From Methylomonas sp. UP202 (GTDB lineage Bacteria > Pseudomonadota > Gammaproteobacteria > Methylococcales > Methylomonadaceae), in assembly GCF_029910655.1 (NCBI RefSeq), contig NZ_CP123897.1, forward strand, positions 5,445,547-5,509,546: a stretch of 64,000 bases of DNA, written 5' to 3'. Under the pieces are notes generated by a model. It was not told the origin of the DNA and did not search any database. It worked only from the letters and a program-made list of their open reading frames with translations. A program made the translations under genes and the position numbers. Positions 32,501 through 42,276 of the stretch are shown piece after piece. How positions within the stretch are numbered: the stretch's first letter is position 1; each line of letters starts with the position of its first letter.

Positions 32501-32759
32501 GACGACCTAACAATTGATTATCAAGCAAATCTGCCCGTATAAGTTGATATTAACTGCCTTTTCAGGCAGTTTTGCCTGCGTATCCGGAAAAGTGAGCATG
32601 TTTGCTTTGATAACTTGATATTGGCCGGTAAATCAGGCAATCCTGCCTACGCATTAATTTGCCGCCGACTCTATCAGGTAGGCGCTTTATGTCAAGCAAG
32701 ACTCCCGTAGCCACAGACCCCAACCGAATACCATGCTCATCAATCGCAAACGATAGCCC
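32501..32759. other. Left flank of the cassette tract, no gene
   Basis: Begins with a GTTAGGT half-site, then the ATTGATTATCA...TGATATTAAC repeat shared with 31293-31355, and a weaker third relative near 32608-32650 (TGATATTGGCCGGTAAATCAGG). No integrase gene is seen. Confidence 0.45.
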
Positions 32760-34349
32760 TCATGCCTCCCGGCACTTTCGTTTATTGAGCAACACGCCCG
32801 CGCCCAGCAAACCCACCAGCCCGGCCCATAGCAATCCCGGCATCAGATAGAAATGGGTCTGATAGAAGGTGGCGGGCGGTTCGGCCAGGAAGGGCACGTG
32901 GTAGGCTTCGGCCCAGCGGGTGTGGAAGGGCGAAAACGGCAGCACGTCACCGTTGGCCAGCGACACGGTGGAAATGCCGGTATTGGTGACCCGCAACACC
33001 GGACGGCGGAATTCGATGCCGCGCGCCAAGGTCATGTACAGGTGCTGGTAGGGTTCCTGCCAGGTGCCGTACCAGGAATCGTTGGTGACGTTGACGATGA
33101 ATTGCGCGCCCAAGTCGGCCAGGCCCTTGGAAAATTCCGGGAACAGGCTTTCGTAGCAGACTTGCGGCCCCATTTTGAAGCCGTTCATCTCCAGCAGTAC
33201 CGTCGGCCCCGGCCCGCGGCCGAACTGGCCGACCATCGGCAACAGTTGTTTCAGCCAGGGGAAGGTTTCCGCGCCGGGCAGGTATTCGCCCAGCGCCAGC
33301 AGAATGGTTTTGCTGTAGTGCGGCTCCAGCACCTTGCCGGTCTGATCGACCGCGAACAGCGAATTGGTGATGTCGCCGTTGCGGTCCCGGCCGTAGGCGC
33401 CGGTCAACAGCGGCAATTGCCGGTTGCGCAGGTATTCGCTCAGCAACGCGGCGTAAGGCGATTGGTTGAATTCGCCGCCGAGCAGCGACGGGAACGCGGT
33501 TTCCGACCACATCGCGAAATGCACGTTCGGCGATTTTTCCAGGCCAAGGTCGGTGGCCCGGAAATATTCGGTCAGGATTTCGGCCCGGTAACCCTTGCCG
33601 CCTTCCATCGCCCGCTTTTGACCGTTGTCGATATTGGCTTGCACCAGCAACACGTCCAACGCGGCGTCCGGCTCGGGCAAGCGTTGTTTTAGCCAAAAGC
33701 CGCCGCCATTGGCGCCGGCGAAGGCCAGTAAAAATCCCAGCAAGGCCAGTTTGCCGATCCATTGCCGGCGGCGTTGCCAGACGAACAGCAGCCACAGATT
33801 GGCGAGTATCGTCAGCATGCTGAGACCGGCGAAGCCGACGAACTCGGCCCACTGGTAAACCGGCAGGCCGGCGCCATACCAGCTATAACCGAAATTCCAT
33901 TTGAACAGCATCGGCACGTACAACTCGGCCAGGGCGGTGGTTAGCGCCATCAGTCCGTAGGACAGCCCGGCGCGGCCGGCCGCGAACCGGCGCAGCCCAA
34001 ACCAGGCAATTCCGGCAAGCGGCGCGAACACATGGCCGAACATCGCGAAAATCAGCATGCCGATCCCGGCGACCAACCAATTCACCTGGGCGAATTCGTG
34101 CAGCGTATACGTCACCCAATTGAAGCCGATCAGGGTGTAGACGGTGCTGGTCAGCACACCGCCGTAAACGACCGGCTTCAACGCGGTTTGCCGCTGCCAG
34201 AACAACCACAACGGCACGAAGCCGAACAGCGAGGCCCAGGGCGGAAACGGGATGTAGCTGGTGCCGATGAAAACGCCGGACCATACCGGCAGCCACCAAT
34301 CGGAAAGGTTGCGCGCCCGGTCCGCCGGCGCCGTCGAAATGCTTGTCAT
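32760..34349 (-). CDS. lnt: Apolipoprotein N-acyltransferase
   Basis: Adds the third acyl chain to the N-terminal Cys of lipoproteins in the inner membrane. The 529-residue protein has about six N-terminal membrane helices, then a nitrilase-like domain with the triad Glu (AMWSETAFPS), Lys (YSKTILLALGEYLP) and Cys (PQVCYESLFPE), and a final helix near the C-terminus. The frame stays open upstream of 34349, but the ATG there (MTSISTAPADRARNLSDWW) gives a normal family start. It follows the acylase-family gene after 59 bases. Confidence 0.95.
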   Translation of the reverse strand: MTSISTAPADRARNLSDWWLPVWSGVFIGTSYIPFPPWASLFGFVPLWLFWQRQTALKPVVYGGVLTSTVYTLIGFNWVTYTLHEFAQVNWLVAGIGMLIFAMFGHVFAPLAGIAWFGLRRFAAGRAGLSYGLMALTTALAELYVPMLFKWNFGYSWYGAGLPVYQWAEFVGFAGLSMLTILANLWLLFVWQRRRQWIGKLALLGFLLAFAGANGGGFWLKQRLPEPDAALDVLLVQANIDNGQKRAMEGGKGYRAEILTEYFRATDLGLEKSPNVHFAMWSETAFPSLLGGEFNQSPYAALLSEYLRNRQLPLLTGAYGRDRNGDITNSLFAVDQTGKVLEPHYSKTILLALGEYLPGAETFPWLKQLLPMVGQFGRGPGPTVLLEMNGFKMGPQVCYESLFPEFSKGLADLGAQFIVNVTNDSWYGTWQEPYQHLYMTLARGIEFRRPVLRVTNTGISTVSLANGDVLPFSPFHTRWAEAYHVPFLAEPPATFYQTHFYLMPGLLWAGLVGLLGAGVLLNKRKCREA

Positions 34350-34408
34350 GAGTCGTTGTTCCGGCCCGGCCGGATTCGGTTGAGGAAAGAGGATGGTCCG
34401 GCGCCGGC

Positions 34409-36760
34409 TTATTCCGGCAAGACCTCGAGCACACCCGGCCGAGCCGGGCCGAACATCGCCGCCGGTTGACCATTTTGCCAGAAGGCTTGCTGGTCGCGGT
34501 AATGCGCCGACAGAAAATGGCCGGACTGGCCGCCCGGCATTTGCAGGATCGCGTCTTCCGGATGCGCCGGCGACAGCACCAGACGCTCGCTGGCGCCGTG
34601 GGCGTTGTCCATGACCCGCACGCAAACGCTGGCGCAACCGTCGCTGGCGAAGGCCGGCAGATTCAACACGGCGGCCAGTTGCGGCATCGCTTTGGTGAAC
34701 GGGTGTTGCAGGCCGATGGCGTGGGCTTCCCCCCACGTCAGCCGATCCGGCGCGGTCCGCGGATATTGTTGTCGCAGCGCCCGCACGGTTTCGCGCAGGG
34801 TATCGGCGATCATCGCCGACCAATCGTCGCGGTAGGACTCGGCCAGCAAGCCTGGCGGGCGTTCAGTCAGCAGTTGGCGTAGCGGGGTTTCCATTGCCCG
34901 CCAGGCGTAGCGGAATTCCGGATCGTAGACCCGGCAGGCGGCGACGATCTTGGCGAACACGGTTTCCGCCAGGCGTTTGCGAAATTCGTTGACCACGGCT
35001 GCGCCGACGCTATCGGCGTTCATTCGGCCGTCCCAGGCCCGCAACGCGCGTTCGGCGCTTTGCAAATCGCCGTCCTTGTTGGATAGGTTTCGCAGTTCGT
35101 CCAGCGCCAGTTGCCGGTAAAAGTCCAGCGCGCCGGCCCGGCTATCGAGCTGAATCGCCAACATGGCCGATTCGTCGATCTTGTCCTTGCCGCGCAATAA
35201 TTCGGCGATCCGAAACGCACGGTAGCCCAGGGCCCAGTTGTGGCCGATCACATAAGGGTAGTCGGCGCCCAGCGTGCGGTTGTTGGCGGTGGCGATAAAG
35301 CCTTGCTCGGGATCGCTCAGGCGCGGCAACTGTTCCGGCGGAATGAAGCCTTGCCAGCCGATGTCGCCGTCCGCCCAGGAACGGCTGATCAGGCCGTCGA
35401 AGCCGCTCCGTTTTGGGAAACGGCCCATGTAGGTCCAGCCGATGCGCCCGTCCCGGTCGGCAACGACCACGTTTTGCGGCGGACCGGCGGCTTGATTGAT
35501 CAGCGTCAATGCGTGATCGACGTTGGCGGCGCCGTCCAGATCGAGCAAGCCCAAATCGACGCCGTAGCGTTCCATCGCGGTCCATTTGATCGCGACCGGC
35601 TTACCCAGCAAGGGCTGGTCCGATACCGGTCCCCAAATCGTGTCGCGCAGCTCGATTTCGACATCGGCTTGGCCTTTGACCTTGATGGTTTCACGCCGGC
35701 TGGCGAAGCGTTGCCAACCTTGCGGGGTGCGGTAGGCGCCGGGGTGTTCGACGTCGGTATCCAAGCTCACCAGGTCGAATAAATCGGCGGTGACGTTGGT
35801 GAAACCCCAAGCCACGTTGTCGTTGCCGCCGACAATGACGCCCGGCACGCCGGGCAGCGTCACGCCGTACACGCGTTGGTCCCGGTATTGCAACTCGGCG
35901 CGATACCAGATATTCGGCACACCCAAGGCCAGATGCATGTCGTTGGCGACGATGGCCCGGCCGTCGGCGGTCTTGCGCCCGGATACCGCCCAATTGTTGG
36001 AACCGGCGACCGCGTTGTCGGCATCGACGCGGTTGACCGCCAGTTGCCGGCCGGCTTCCGGCAATGCCGCCAGCGCATCGCGGGGCAGGTTTGGACTGTA
36101 GCGGCGCGGTCGGTCGCCACCGGTCAGTACGGTCGCGTAAGCATCGGCGTCGGGGGTTAGGAAGGTCAGCAAATCGGCCGGCAACGCCTTGGCCATCACG
36201 CTGGCCATGCGTTCGTCCTGCTCGTAGCCGTTCAGGGTTTGGAACATCGCCAACACCACCAGCAGACTGTCTTCCGGCCGCCACGGCTGCGGCCGAAACC
36301 GCAGCGCCAGAAACTCCGGCGCCAATATCGTGGTTCGAGTCAGATACGCGTTGACGCCGGCGGCGTAGGCCTGCAAAGCCGAGCGCTGGGTTTCCGGCAT
36401 ATCCGCAAAGATTTGCCCGGCGACCCGCTCGAAACCAAACACCCGCTGCTTACGGTCCAGGGCCAACGCCGAATCGCCGAACAACTCGGCCAGACGGCCG
36501 GCGCTCTTGCGCCGCATCAATTCCATTTGAAACAACCGGTCGCGGGCGTGCAGAAAGCCCAACACCCGAAAGGCGTCGTCCCGATTCCGCGCCGCGATGG
36601 TCGGAATCGCCAGCTCGTCGCTCCGCACCGTCGCTTCCGCCGACAAGCCCGACAAACGGACCTCGCCGTCTTGGTTCGGCAACGATGCCGCGAGCAGTCC
36701 GTAAACTACGGCGGCGATGGCGAGGATCAATCCGAATATCGAAAAACCGGCGGTTTTCAT
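34409..36760 (-). CDS. Penicillin acylase family protein (Ntn hydrolase)
   Basis: A 783-residue precursor. It has an N-terminal membrane/signal segment (FSIFGLILAIAAVVYGLLAA), the alpha-chain part (FRVLGFLHARDRLFQMELMR), a spacer, and the autocatalytic cleavage site DADNAVAGSNNWAVSG with the Ser nucleophile after Gly. The beta chain follows with RAIVANDMHLALGVPNIWY and WGFTNVTADLFDL. The family hydrolyses amides such as acyl-homoserine lactones, penicillins or N-acyl amines; the true substrate is unknown. Processing should occur in the periplasm. It is the first gene of an apparent operon with lnt. Confidence 0.92.
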   Translation of the reverse strand: MKTAGFSIFGLILAIAAVVYGLLAASLPNQDGEVRLSGLSAEATVRSDELAIPTIAARNRDDAFRVLGFLHARDRLFQMELMRRKSAGRLAELFGDSALALDRKQRVFGFERVAGQIFADMPETQRSALQAYAAGVNAYLTRTTILAPEFLALRFRPQPWRPEDSLLVVLAMFQTLNGYEQDERMASVMAKALPADLLTFLTPDADAYATVLTGGDRPRRYSPNLPRDALAALPEAGRQLAVNRVDADNAVAGSNNWAVSGRKTADGRAIVANDMHLALGVPNIWYRAELQYRDQRVYGVTLPGVPGVIVGGNDNVAWGFTNVTADLFDLVSLDTDVEHPGAYRTPQGWQRFASRRETIKVKGQADVEIELRDTIWGPVSDQPLLGKPVAIKWTAMERYGVDLGLLDLDGAANVDHALTLINQAAGPPQNVVVADRDGRIGWTYMGRFPKRSGFDGLISRSWADGDIGWQGFIPPEQLPRLSDPEQGFIATANNRTLGADYPYVIGHNWALGYRAFRIAELLRGKDKIDESAMLAIQLDSRAGALDFYRQLALDELRNLSNKDGDLQSAERALRAWDGRMNADSVGAAVVNEFRKRLAETVFAKIVAACRVYDPEFRYAWRAMETPLRQLLTERPPGLLAESYRDDWSAMIADTLRETVRALRQQYPRTAPDRLTWGEAHAIGLQHPFTKAMPQLAAVLNLPAFASDGCASVCVRVMDNAHGASERLVLSPAHPEDAILQMPGGQSGHFLSAHYRDQQAFWQNGQPAAMFGPARPGVLEVLPE

Positions 36761-36886
36761 GGCGGCAATTGGTTCGCTGTTGAATGGATGGAACGGATCG
36801 AGGCCTCGCGCCGGACCTCGACGATCGGGATTGCGGATAGGCTTGGGCTAGCCTTCACGCGGGATCGCCGGCACTATCCGGCGCTT

Positions 36887-37501
36887 TCAATCGCTCGGTT
36901 CGGACGAAAATCCAAACCATTCGTCCAACACCTGGTGTACGTCGTCGATGCCGGTTTTATTCAAGGCCGAAAACAATTGCAGGCTGACGACGATTTCGGC
37001 CCGGCTCAAATCGCGCTGCACTTGCAACAACGTGGTTTTGGCGGCGCCGAATTTCAATTTGTCGGCTTTGGTCAGCAGGATGTGCAGCGGCAACTTGCTG
37101 ACCTCGCACCATTCGACCATTTGCCAATCGAAATCGGTCAACGGATGGCGAATGTCCATCACCAACACGATGCCGGATAGCGCTTTGCGATTCTTCAGAT
37201 AGGTTTCCATCATTTGTTGCCATTCCCGTTTCATCGCCTCCGGCACCTTGGCGTAGCCGTAGCCGGGCAAATCGACCAACTTGCGCTCGTCGTCGATGCG
37301 AAAGAAATTCAACAATTGGGTGCGGCCGGGGGTTTTGCTGACCCTAGCCAACGCATTTTGCTGCACCAGCGTATTGATCGCGCTGGATTTGCCGGCATTG
37401 GAACGGCCGGCAAAGGCGATTTCCATCCCTTGATCCGGCGGCGCATCTTGCAATCTCGGCGCGCTGGCGACGAATGAGGCCTGATGATAAAGGGGGTTCA
37501 T
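36887..37501 (-). CDS. engB: Ribosome biogenesis GTP-binding protein EngB (YihA/YsxC)
   Basis: A 204-residue TRAFAC GTPase needed for assembly of the large ribosomal subunit. G1 GRSNAGKSS (about 33-41), G2 [12 protein letters not shown]3 [13 protein letters not shown] and G4 LLTKADKL are all present. Length is normal. It is divergent from the cytochrome c4 gene with 112 bases between the starts; a TATAAT on the minus strand (about 37544-37549) lies about 45 bases upstream of its ATG, but no good -35 is seen. Confidence 0.96.
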   Translation of the reverse strand: MNPLYHQASFVASAPRLQDAPPDQGMEIAFAGRSNAGKSSAINTLVQQNALARVSKTPGRTQLLNFFRIDDERKLVDLPGYGYAKVPEAMKREWQQMMETYLKNRKALSGIVLVMDIRHPLTDFDWQMVEWCEVSKLPLHILLTKADKLKFGAAKTTLLQVQRDLSRAEIVVSLQLFSALNKTGIDDVHQVLDEWFGFSSEPSD

Positions 37502-37613
37502 GACGATCTCGCTTAGTCAAATTAAATCGGTTAGAATCCCGGCATTATAACGTCTATAGGCAAGTGTCCATTTGCTTATGTCGATCCATCATCCTGAACA
37601 GGGGCTTCAAATA

Positions 37614-38288
37614 ATGATAAAAAAACTGCTGACTGTTTCCGTCACCTTGGCTCTGGCCTTTACCGGCCACGCGTACGCGCAGGGGAATAGTGGCGCGGGC
37701 AAAACCAAGGCGGCGGCTTGCGCCGGTTGCCACGGCGAAGACGGCAACAGCATGATGCCTAGCTTTCCCAAACTGGCCGGTCAACACCAAAATTATCTGG
37801 CTAAACAGTTGCAAGCGTTTAAATCCGGCACCCGCAATTCGCCGATGATGGCGCCGTTGGCGGCCGGCCTGGACGAACAAGCGATACAAGAAATCGCCAC
37901 CTATTATTCGGCTAACCGCATCGCCGGCAACCCGGCTCCAAAGTTACCGGACAATGACGACGACGAGGCGCCCGCCAAAACCGACGAACAGAAAAAGGCC
38001 GAATTGACCGCGCTGATCGCTCAAGGCAGCGACCTGTACCGCAACGGCGATCTGAGCCGCGAAGTTTCCGCTTGCGTGGCCTGCCACGGCCCCTTCGGCG
38101 AAGGCAACAAACCGGCCGCGTTCCCAGCCCTGCACTCTCAGCACGCCGATTATTTGATTAAGTCGCTGACCGATTTCAAATCCGGCGCCCGCAGTAACAA
38201 TCCCGAAAACATGATGCACATGATTGCCGGGAAAATGACCGACCAGCAAATCCAGGCCGTTGCCTACTACATCTCCACGATGAAGTAG
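37614..38288 (+). CDS. Cytochrome c4 (dihaem)
   Basis: A 224-residue periplasmic dihaem cytochrome that passes electrons to terminal oxidases. It has a signal peptide (MIKKLLTVSVTLALAFTGHA, cleaved at AYA-Q) and two haem-binding motifs, CAGCHGEDGN and CVACHGPFGEGN, each followed by a Met ligand region (MMAPLAAGL; MMHMIAGKM). An acidic linker (DNDDDEAPAKTDEQ) joins the domains. The ATG at 37614 gives the signal peptide directly; an in-frame start at 37572 would put 14 extra residues before it. A hairpin follows the stop. Confidence 0.95.
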   Translation: MIKKLLTVSVTLALAFTGHAYAQGNSGAGKTKAAACAGCHGEDGNSMMPSFPKLAGQHQNYLAKQLQAFKSGTRNSPMMAPLAAGLDEQAIQEIATYYSANRIAGNPAPKLPDNDDDEAPAKTDEQKKAELTALIAQGSDLYRNGDLSREVSACVACHGPFGEGNKPAAFPALHSQHADYLIKSLTDFKSGARSNNPENMMHMIAGKMTDQQIQAVAYYISTMK

Positions 38289-38295
38289 CCTAATC

Positions 38296-38323
38296 CGCCG
38301 CCGGCCTTTTCGGACCGGCGGCG
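38296..38323 (+). terminator. Hairpin after cytochrome c4
   Basis: CGCCGCCGG and CCGGCGGCG pair around a 10-base loop 8 bases after the stop. There is no T-run, so termination strength is uncertain. Confidence 0.5.
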
Positions 38324-38648
38324 CCGTCTGTCGCTGTTTCGCCAAACAAGCCGGTTGAATCGGCTCACCGCCTCCCTCCGCATTGTCGGCCCGCAACGGG
38401 CGACATCCGACCTCCTCCTAAAACAGCCGGATGCGGAGGGCGTCCAGCGTAACGCCAACCGTCGCGCCAACCCGTCTTCATCCGCCCGGATTTTGCGTTT
38501 TTCGTAGTGCCCGCTATAGTGTCGGCACTTTATCGGGACAGCCGAGTCTGAACCGACAATGCCGGATTCGGCGGCCATGTATCCTGTTCCATTCATGCCG
38601 ACCGGGATAACGTTTTTGTTGGGATTTCATTCTTACGGAGAACTATAG

Positions 38649-39254
38649 ATGTTGAAAAAAATCGCGATATTAGGCCTGTTCTGCTTCACCGCGCTGGCGC
38701 GCGCGGAAGGCGGCTACGAAACCTTGACCCCCGCTCAGCCGGTGCAAAATCCGGAGAAAGTCGAGGTGATCGAATTCTTTTGGTACGGCTGCCCGCATTG
38801 CTACAGCCTGGAACCGTCGATGGTGGAGTGGCTGAAAACCAAGCCGGCCAACGTCGAGTTCATCCGCCAACCCGCAGTTTTTAGCGACATCTGGGGCAAG
38901 CACGCCAAGGCATATTTTACGGCGGAGGCCCTCGGCGTCCTTGAAAAAGTCCACGCCGACTTTTTCGACACCATTCAGAACAAAAAACAAAAACTGATCA
39001 GCGAAGACGAACTGGCTAAGTTCTTCGCCGAACACGGCGTCAAGGACGAAGATTTTCGCAATGCTTACAATTCCTTCATGGTCGACGCCAAATTACGCCA
39101 GGCCGAAGCGATGGGGCCGCGCTACGGCATCACCGGCGTACCGGCCCTGATTATTAACGGCAAATATAAAGTGACCGGGCAATCCGCCAAATCCCAAGCC
39201 AATATGATTAGCGTGACCAACGAACTGATCGCGCAAGAATCCCAAAAGAAATAA
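38649..39254 (+). CDS. dsbA: Thiol:disulfide interchange protein DsbA
   Basis: A 201-residue periplasmic oxidase that introduces disulfides. Signal peptide MLKKIAILGLFCFTALARA, then EFFWYGCPHCYSLEP with the CPHC active site and the cis-Pro loop GITGVPALIINGKY. The helical insert and length match DsbA. It follows a cytochrome c4 gene, an arrangement also known in Pseudomonas. The region upstream (38324-38648) has no gene. The ATG follows CGGAGAAC. Confidence 0.95.
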   Translation: MLKKIAILGLFCFTALARAEGGYETLTPAQPVQNPEKVEVIEFFWYGCPHCYSLEPSMVEWLKTKPANVEFIRQPAVFSDIWGKHAKAYFTAEALGVLEKVHADFFDTIQNKKQKLISEDELAKFFAEHGVKDEDFRNAYNSFMVDAKLRQAEAMGPRYGITGVPALIINGKYKVTGQSAKSQANMISVTNELIAQESQKK

Positions 39255-39362
39255 CCAGCCCCAGCGCGTTGTTCGGCCGGGCCAAGGTCCGGCCGCCGCG
39301 CGACTTATATTGAATAGTCTATAATTCTCCGTCGGCGAATTGTAAATTTTGGGGCATGTTTC

Positions 39363-40889
39363 ATGGTTTTTTTCAGGAACAAGGATGACGGGCAGGAACA
39401 GTGGAAGGAAAAGTACTTCCGCCTGCTTGAAGACCAGGAAAAAACCGAAAAACAGTACAAGGCCAACGAAGATCTGCTTTGTAAAACCATCGTCCGTTTC
39501 GCGTTGGCGGTTAAGGGTCTCAATCGCCAATTGGACCCCCACTTAAACCGGATACGCAACCTACTGAAAAATGGCTTGCAAAGTCAGTTGCTGCAAAAGG
39601 AACTGACCGCGTTCTCCAGTGCCTTGATCATGCTGGAAGACGATGGCGCCAATCATCCGCTCGATTCCACATTGCTGTTCGAATTTCTGGGCAAGCTGTA
39701 TCCGCAATGGCCAGACCAGTTCGAAGATATACAGCAACGCTACCAAAACCGGCAATTCGCCAATAATCAAGCGCTGTACATGGCGCTGCTGGAGTTGATC
39801 GACCAGGACAAATCGGCCAACAGTATCGATTTGGCGCTGGATTTCGCCGAGATCGACAAGAAGGCCATCAATCTGCAGTTAATGAGACTGCTTGAAAGCA
39901 TCGATATTCCAACCCAATTCGCCGAGAAATCGGCGCAACTCAAGCACCGTCTGAACGAAAACCAGTCATTGGGACCCATTTTCGACGACACCGTGGCGTT
40001 ATTGCTCACCATCAAAAAATACATGGAAGCCGAGCAATTGGAAATGGCGGCGTTTCTGTCGAAATTGACCGAACAATTGACCGAGCTGGGCATCAAGGCC
40101 ATCGGCGTCAATCTGGCTAACGAATCTTCGGCCAAAAAACGTAACCTACTGGATCGCACGGTCTCGGATCAACTGGTGGATTTGCAAACGCAATCGGCCA
40201 ACGCCACCCAGCTCGAACCCCTCAAACAGTTGATCAATAGCCGCTTGCAGACCATTAGCCAACAAATCCAAGCTCACAATCAACTGGAACAGCAGGAACG
40301 CGAAAAAGTCGACCGCGAATTGCGGGTGTTATCGGAAAAACTGAAAGACATGGAAGCGGAATCCGGCGAATTGCGGGAACGCTTGGACCAAGCGCAACAC
40401 CGCGCCACCCGCGACCCGTTGACCGGTTTGGCAAACCGGCTGGCGTTCGAAGAACGGTTAGACCTCGAAATCGCGCGCTATCGACGCACTCTTCAGGCGT
40501 TCTCGTTGATCGTCTGGGACGTGGACTTTTTCAAGGCCATCAACGACACCTACGGCCACAAATCCGGCGACAAGGCCTTGGTAGCCATCGCCAAACTGCT
40601 ATCCAAACACTGTCGGCAAAGCGACTTCGTTGCCCGCTTCGGCGGCGAGGAATTCGTGATGCTGTTGCCGGACACCGATGCCCAAGCGGCATTGTCGGTC
40701 GCCGAAAAGTTGCGGGCCATCGTCGGCAACAGCGGCTTCGTAGCGAACGGTAACCGTTTGGCGATCACGATTTCCGGAGGCATCAGTCAATTTGCCGCCA
40801 ACGACACCCAAGAAACCATCTTCGACAGGGCCGATAAAGGTTTATATCAAGCCAAACAGAACGGCCGAAATCGTTGCATAGTCGCATAA
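39363..40889 (+). CDS. Diguanylate cyclase (GGDEF), soluble
   Basis: A 508-residue protein that makes c-di-GMP. The C-terminal GGDEF domain is complete: RDPLTGLANRLAF, DVDFFKAINDTYGHKSGDK, and FVARFGGEEFVMLLP with the GGEEF active site. RQSD before it is an RxxD inhibitory site. The N-terminal 340 residues are helical and coiled-coil rich with no membrane segment, a probable sensory or partner-binding part of unknown type. A paralogue follows after 14 bases, so they are co-transcribed and probably arose by duplication. Confidence 0.93.
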   Translation: MVFFRNKDDGQEQWKEKYFRLLEDQEKTEKQYKANEDLLCKTIVRFALAVKGLNRQLDPHLNRIRNLLKNGLQSQLLQKELTAFSSALIMLEDDGANHPLDSTLLFEFLGKLYPQWPDQFEDIQQRYQNRQFANNQALYMALLELIDQDKSANSIDLALDFAEIDKKAINLQLMRLLESIDIPTQFAEKSAQLKHRLNENQSLGPIFDDTVALLLTIKKYMEAEQLEMAAFLSKLTEQLTELGIKAIGVNLANESSAKKRNLLDRTVSDQLVDLQTQSANATQLEPLKQLINSRLQTISQQIQAHNQLEQQEREKVDRELRVLSEKLKDMEAESGELRERLDQAQHRATRDPLTGLANRLAFEERLDLEIARYRRTLQAFSLIVWDVDFFKAINDTYGHKSGDKALVAIAKLLSKHCRQSDFVARFGGEEFVMLLPDTDAQAALSVAEKLRAIVGNSGFVANGNRLAITISGGISQFAANDTQETIFDRADKGLYQAKQNGRNRCIVA

Positions 40890-40903
40890 TCGGGATTTAT
40901 TAA

Positions 40904-42223
40904 ATGGAAGTCATGTCCCCGTACGCCAAACCGGCCGACATCGAAAAGTTTTTGTACAAATTGGTGTTGCAACTGCTGATATTTAGCCAGGGCAGCCACA
41001 AATTATTGGAACCCCATTTGGTGACGATAGGCGGCAAGCTCAGAAACGGCGCCAATTTGAACGATTTGATCGGCGACTTACACTCGGTTTCCAAAACCCT
41101 GCTACATATTTCCAAAACCAAACAGGACGTCAAACCGGAAACGCAAACCTACCCAGCCGCCCAGGACGATTATCTATTAAACCGCCTGGACGAACTGCTC
41201 GCCGAATCCGAAGTACCGCTACGCTTCCAGCAACATACCACGTCATTGCGGCAACGCATTCGAGAACGCGACGGCGAACAATCCTATCGAAAAGTCATCG
41301 ATTCGGCATTCAGCCTGTTGTTGAACGTTAGGGATTTTACCGTTTCCGAACAATCCGGCGTTGATGCGTTCTTATCCGATTTGAGCAATCAATTGATCGA
41401 GATCGAGCAACAAGCTGAAATCGCCAGCGAAGCGAATCGACTGTCGATCGATAGTCGCGACTCGTTGAATCATTCGATACAACGCCAAGTTCACGATTTT
41501 CAGGATACGATGCGTTCTGTCGACGAATTGAGCAGCGTCAAAAGCAAGACCGGCGAACATCTGGATCGGCTGTTACTACAACTGTTGGAACACAAACAGC
41601 AAGAAGATGCCAGACAACAAGAAGCCCAGCTGAAGATTGAGACGATGGCACTCAAGCTGATGGAACTGGAATCGGAAACCGAATCGCTGCGGACCAAACT
41701 GAAAATTGAACACGACCGCGCCTTGGGCGATCCGTTGACCGGGCTACCGAACCGCGCCGCCTACAACAACCGGGCCGAAATGGAGCAAAACCGGTGGCGC
41801 CGCTATCGTTCGCCGTTGTCTCTGGTGGTTTGGGATATCGATTATTTCAAGCGCATCAACGATACTTACGGACACAAAGCGGGCGACAAAACCCTGACCC
41901 TGGTTGGTCAATTGCTGGCTAACAATTGTCGCGAAACCGATTTCGTAGCGCGCTATGGCGGCGAAGAGTTCGTGATGTTGATGCCCAACACCAGCGCGCT
42001 GCAAGCACTGGAAGTCGCCGAGCATTTGCGGAAAATGATTCAAGGATGCGGCTTTAATTCCAACGGCGAGCAAATCGATCTGACGTTAAGCTGCGGTATT
42101 AGCGCATTCGACAACGATGACACGCACGACGATGTCTTTGTTCGAGCCGACAAGGCCTTGTACCATTCAAAACGCGTGGGCCGCAACCGATGCACGGTGT
42201 ATGCGGCCGAGATTGATCACTAA
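40904..42223 (+). CDS. Diguanylate cyclase (GGDEF), paralogue of the gene upstream
   Basis: A 439-residue protein with the same layout as its neighbour: a helical N-terminal region related to that of the first copy (FQQHTTSLRQRIRERDGEQ against FAEKSAQLKHRLNENQS), a coiled coil, and a complete GGDEF domain (GDPLTGLPNRAAY, DIDYFKRINDTYGHKAGDK, FVARYGGEEFVMLMP). The I-site RETD is present. Both copies look catalytically competent and feedback-inhibited. Confidence 0.93.
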   Translation: MEVMSPYAKPADIEKFLYKLVLQLLIFSQGSHKLLEPHLVTIGGKLRNGANLNDLIGDLHSVSKTLLHISKTKQDVKPETQTYPAAQDDYLLNRLDELLAESEVPLRFQQHTTSLRQRIRERDGEQSYRKVIDSAFSLLLNVRDFTVSEQSGVDAFLSDLSNQLIEIEQQAEIASEANRLSIDSRDSLNHSIQRQVHDFQDTMRSVDELSSVKSKTGEHLDRLLLQLLEHKQQEDARQQEAQLKIETMALKLMELESETESLRTKLKIEHDRALGDPLTGLPNRAAYNNRAEMEQNRWRRYRSPLSLVVWDIDYFKRINDTYGHKAGDKTLTLVGQLLANNCRETDFVARYGGEEFVMLMPNTSALQALEVAEHLRKMIQGCGFNSNGEQIDLTLSCGISAFDNDDTHDDVFVRADKALYHSKRVGRNRCTVYAAEIDH

Positions 42224-42276
42224 CCGAATCGACTTGTTTGTTTCGACAAAACGGCTAAATTCGGTGGCAATAACGA

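Noticed and set aside
34350..34823. In-frame 5' extension of lnt
   Set aside because: It lies within the acylase gene in another frame, is Arg/Gly-rich and has no support for translation; the ATG at 34349 gives a normal Lnt start.
39320..39325. TATAAT upstream of the first diguanylate cyclase as a promoter
   Set aside because: No -35 element at suitable distance could be found.
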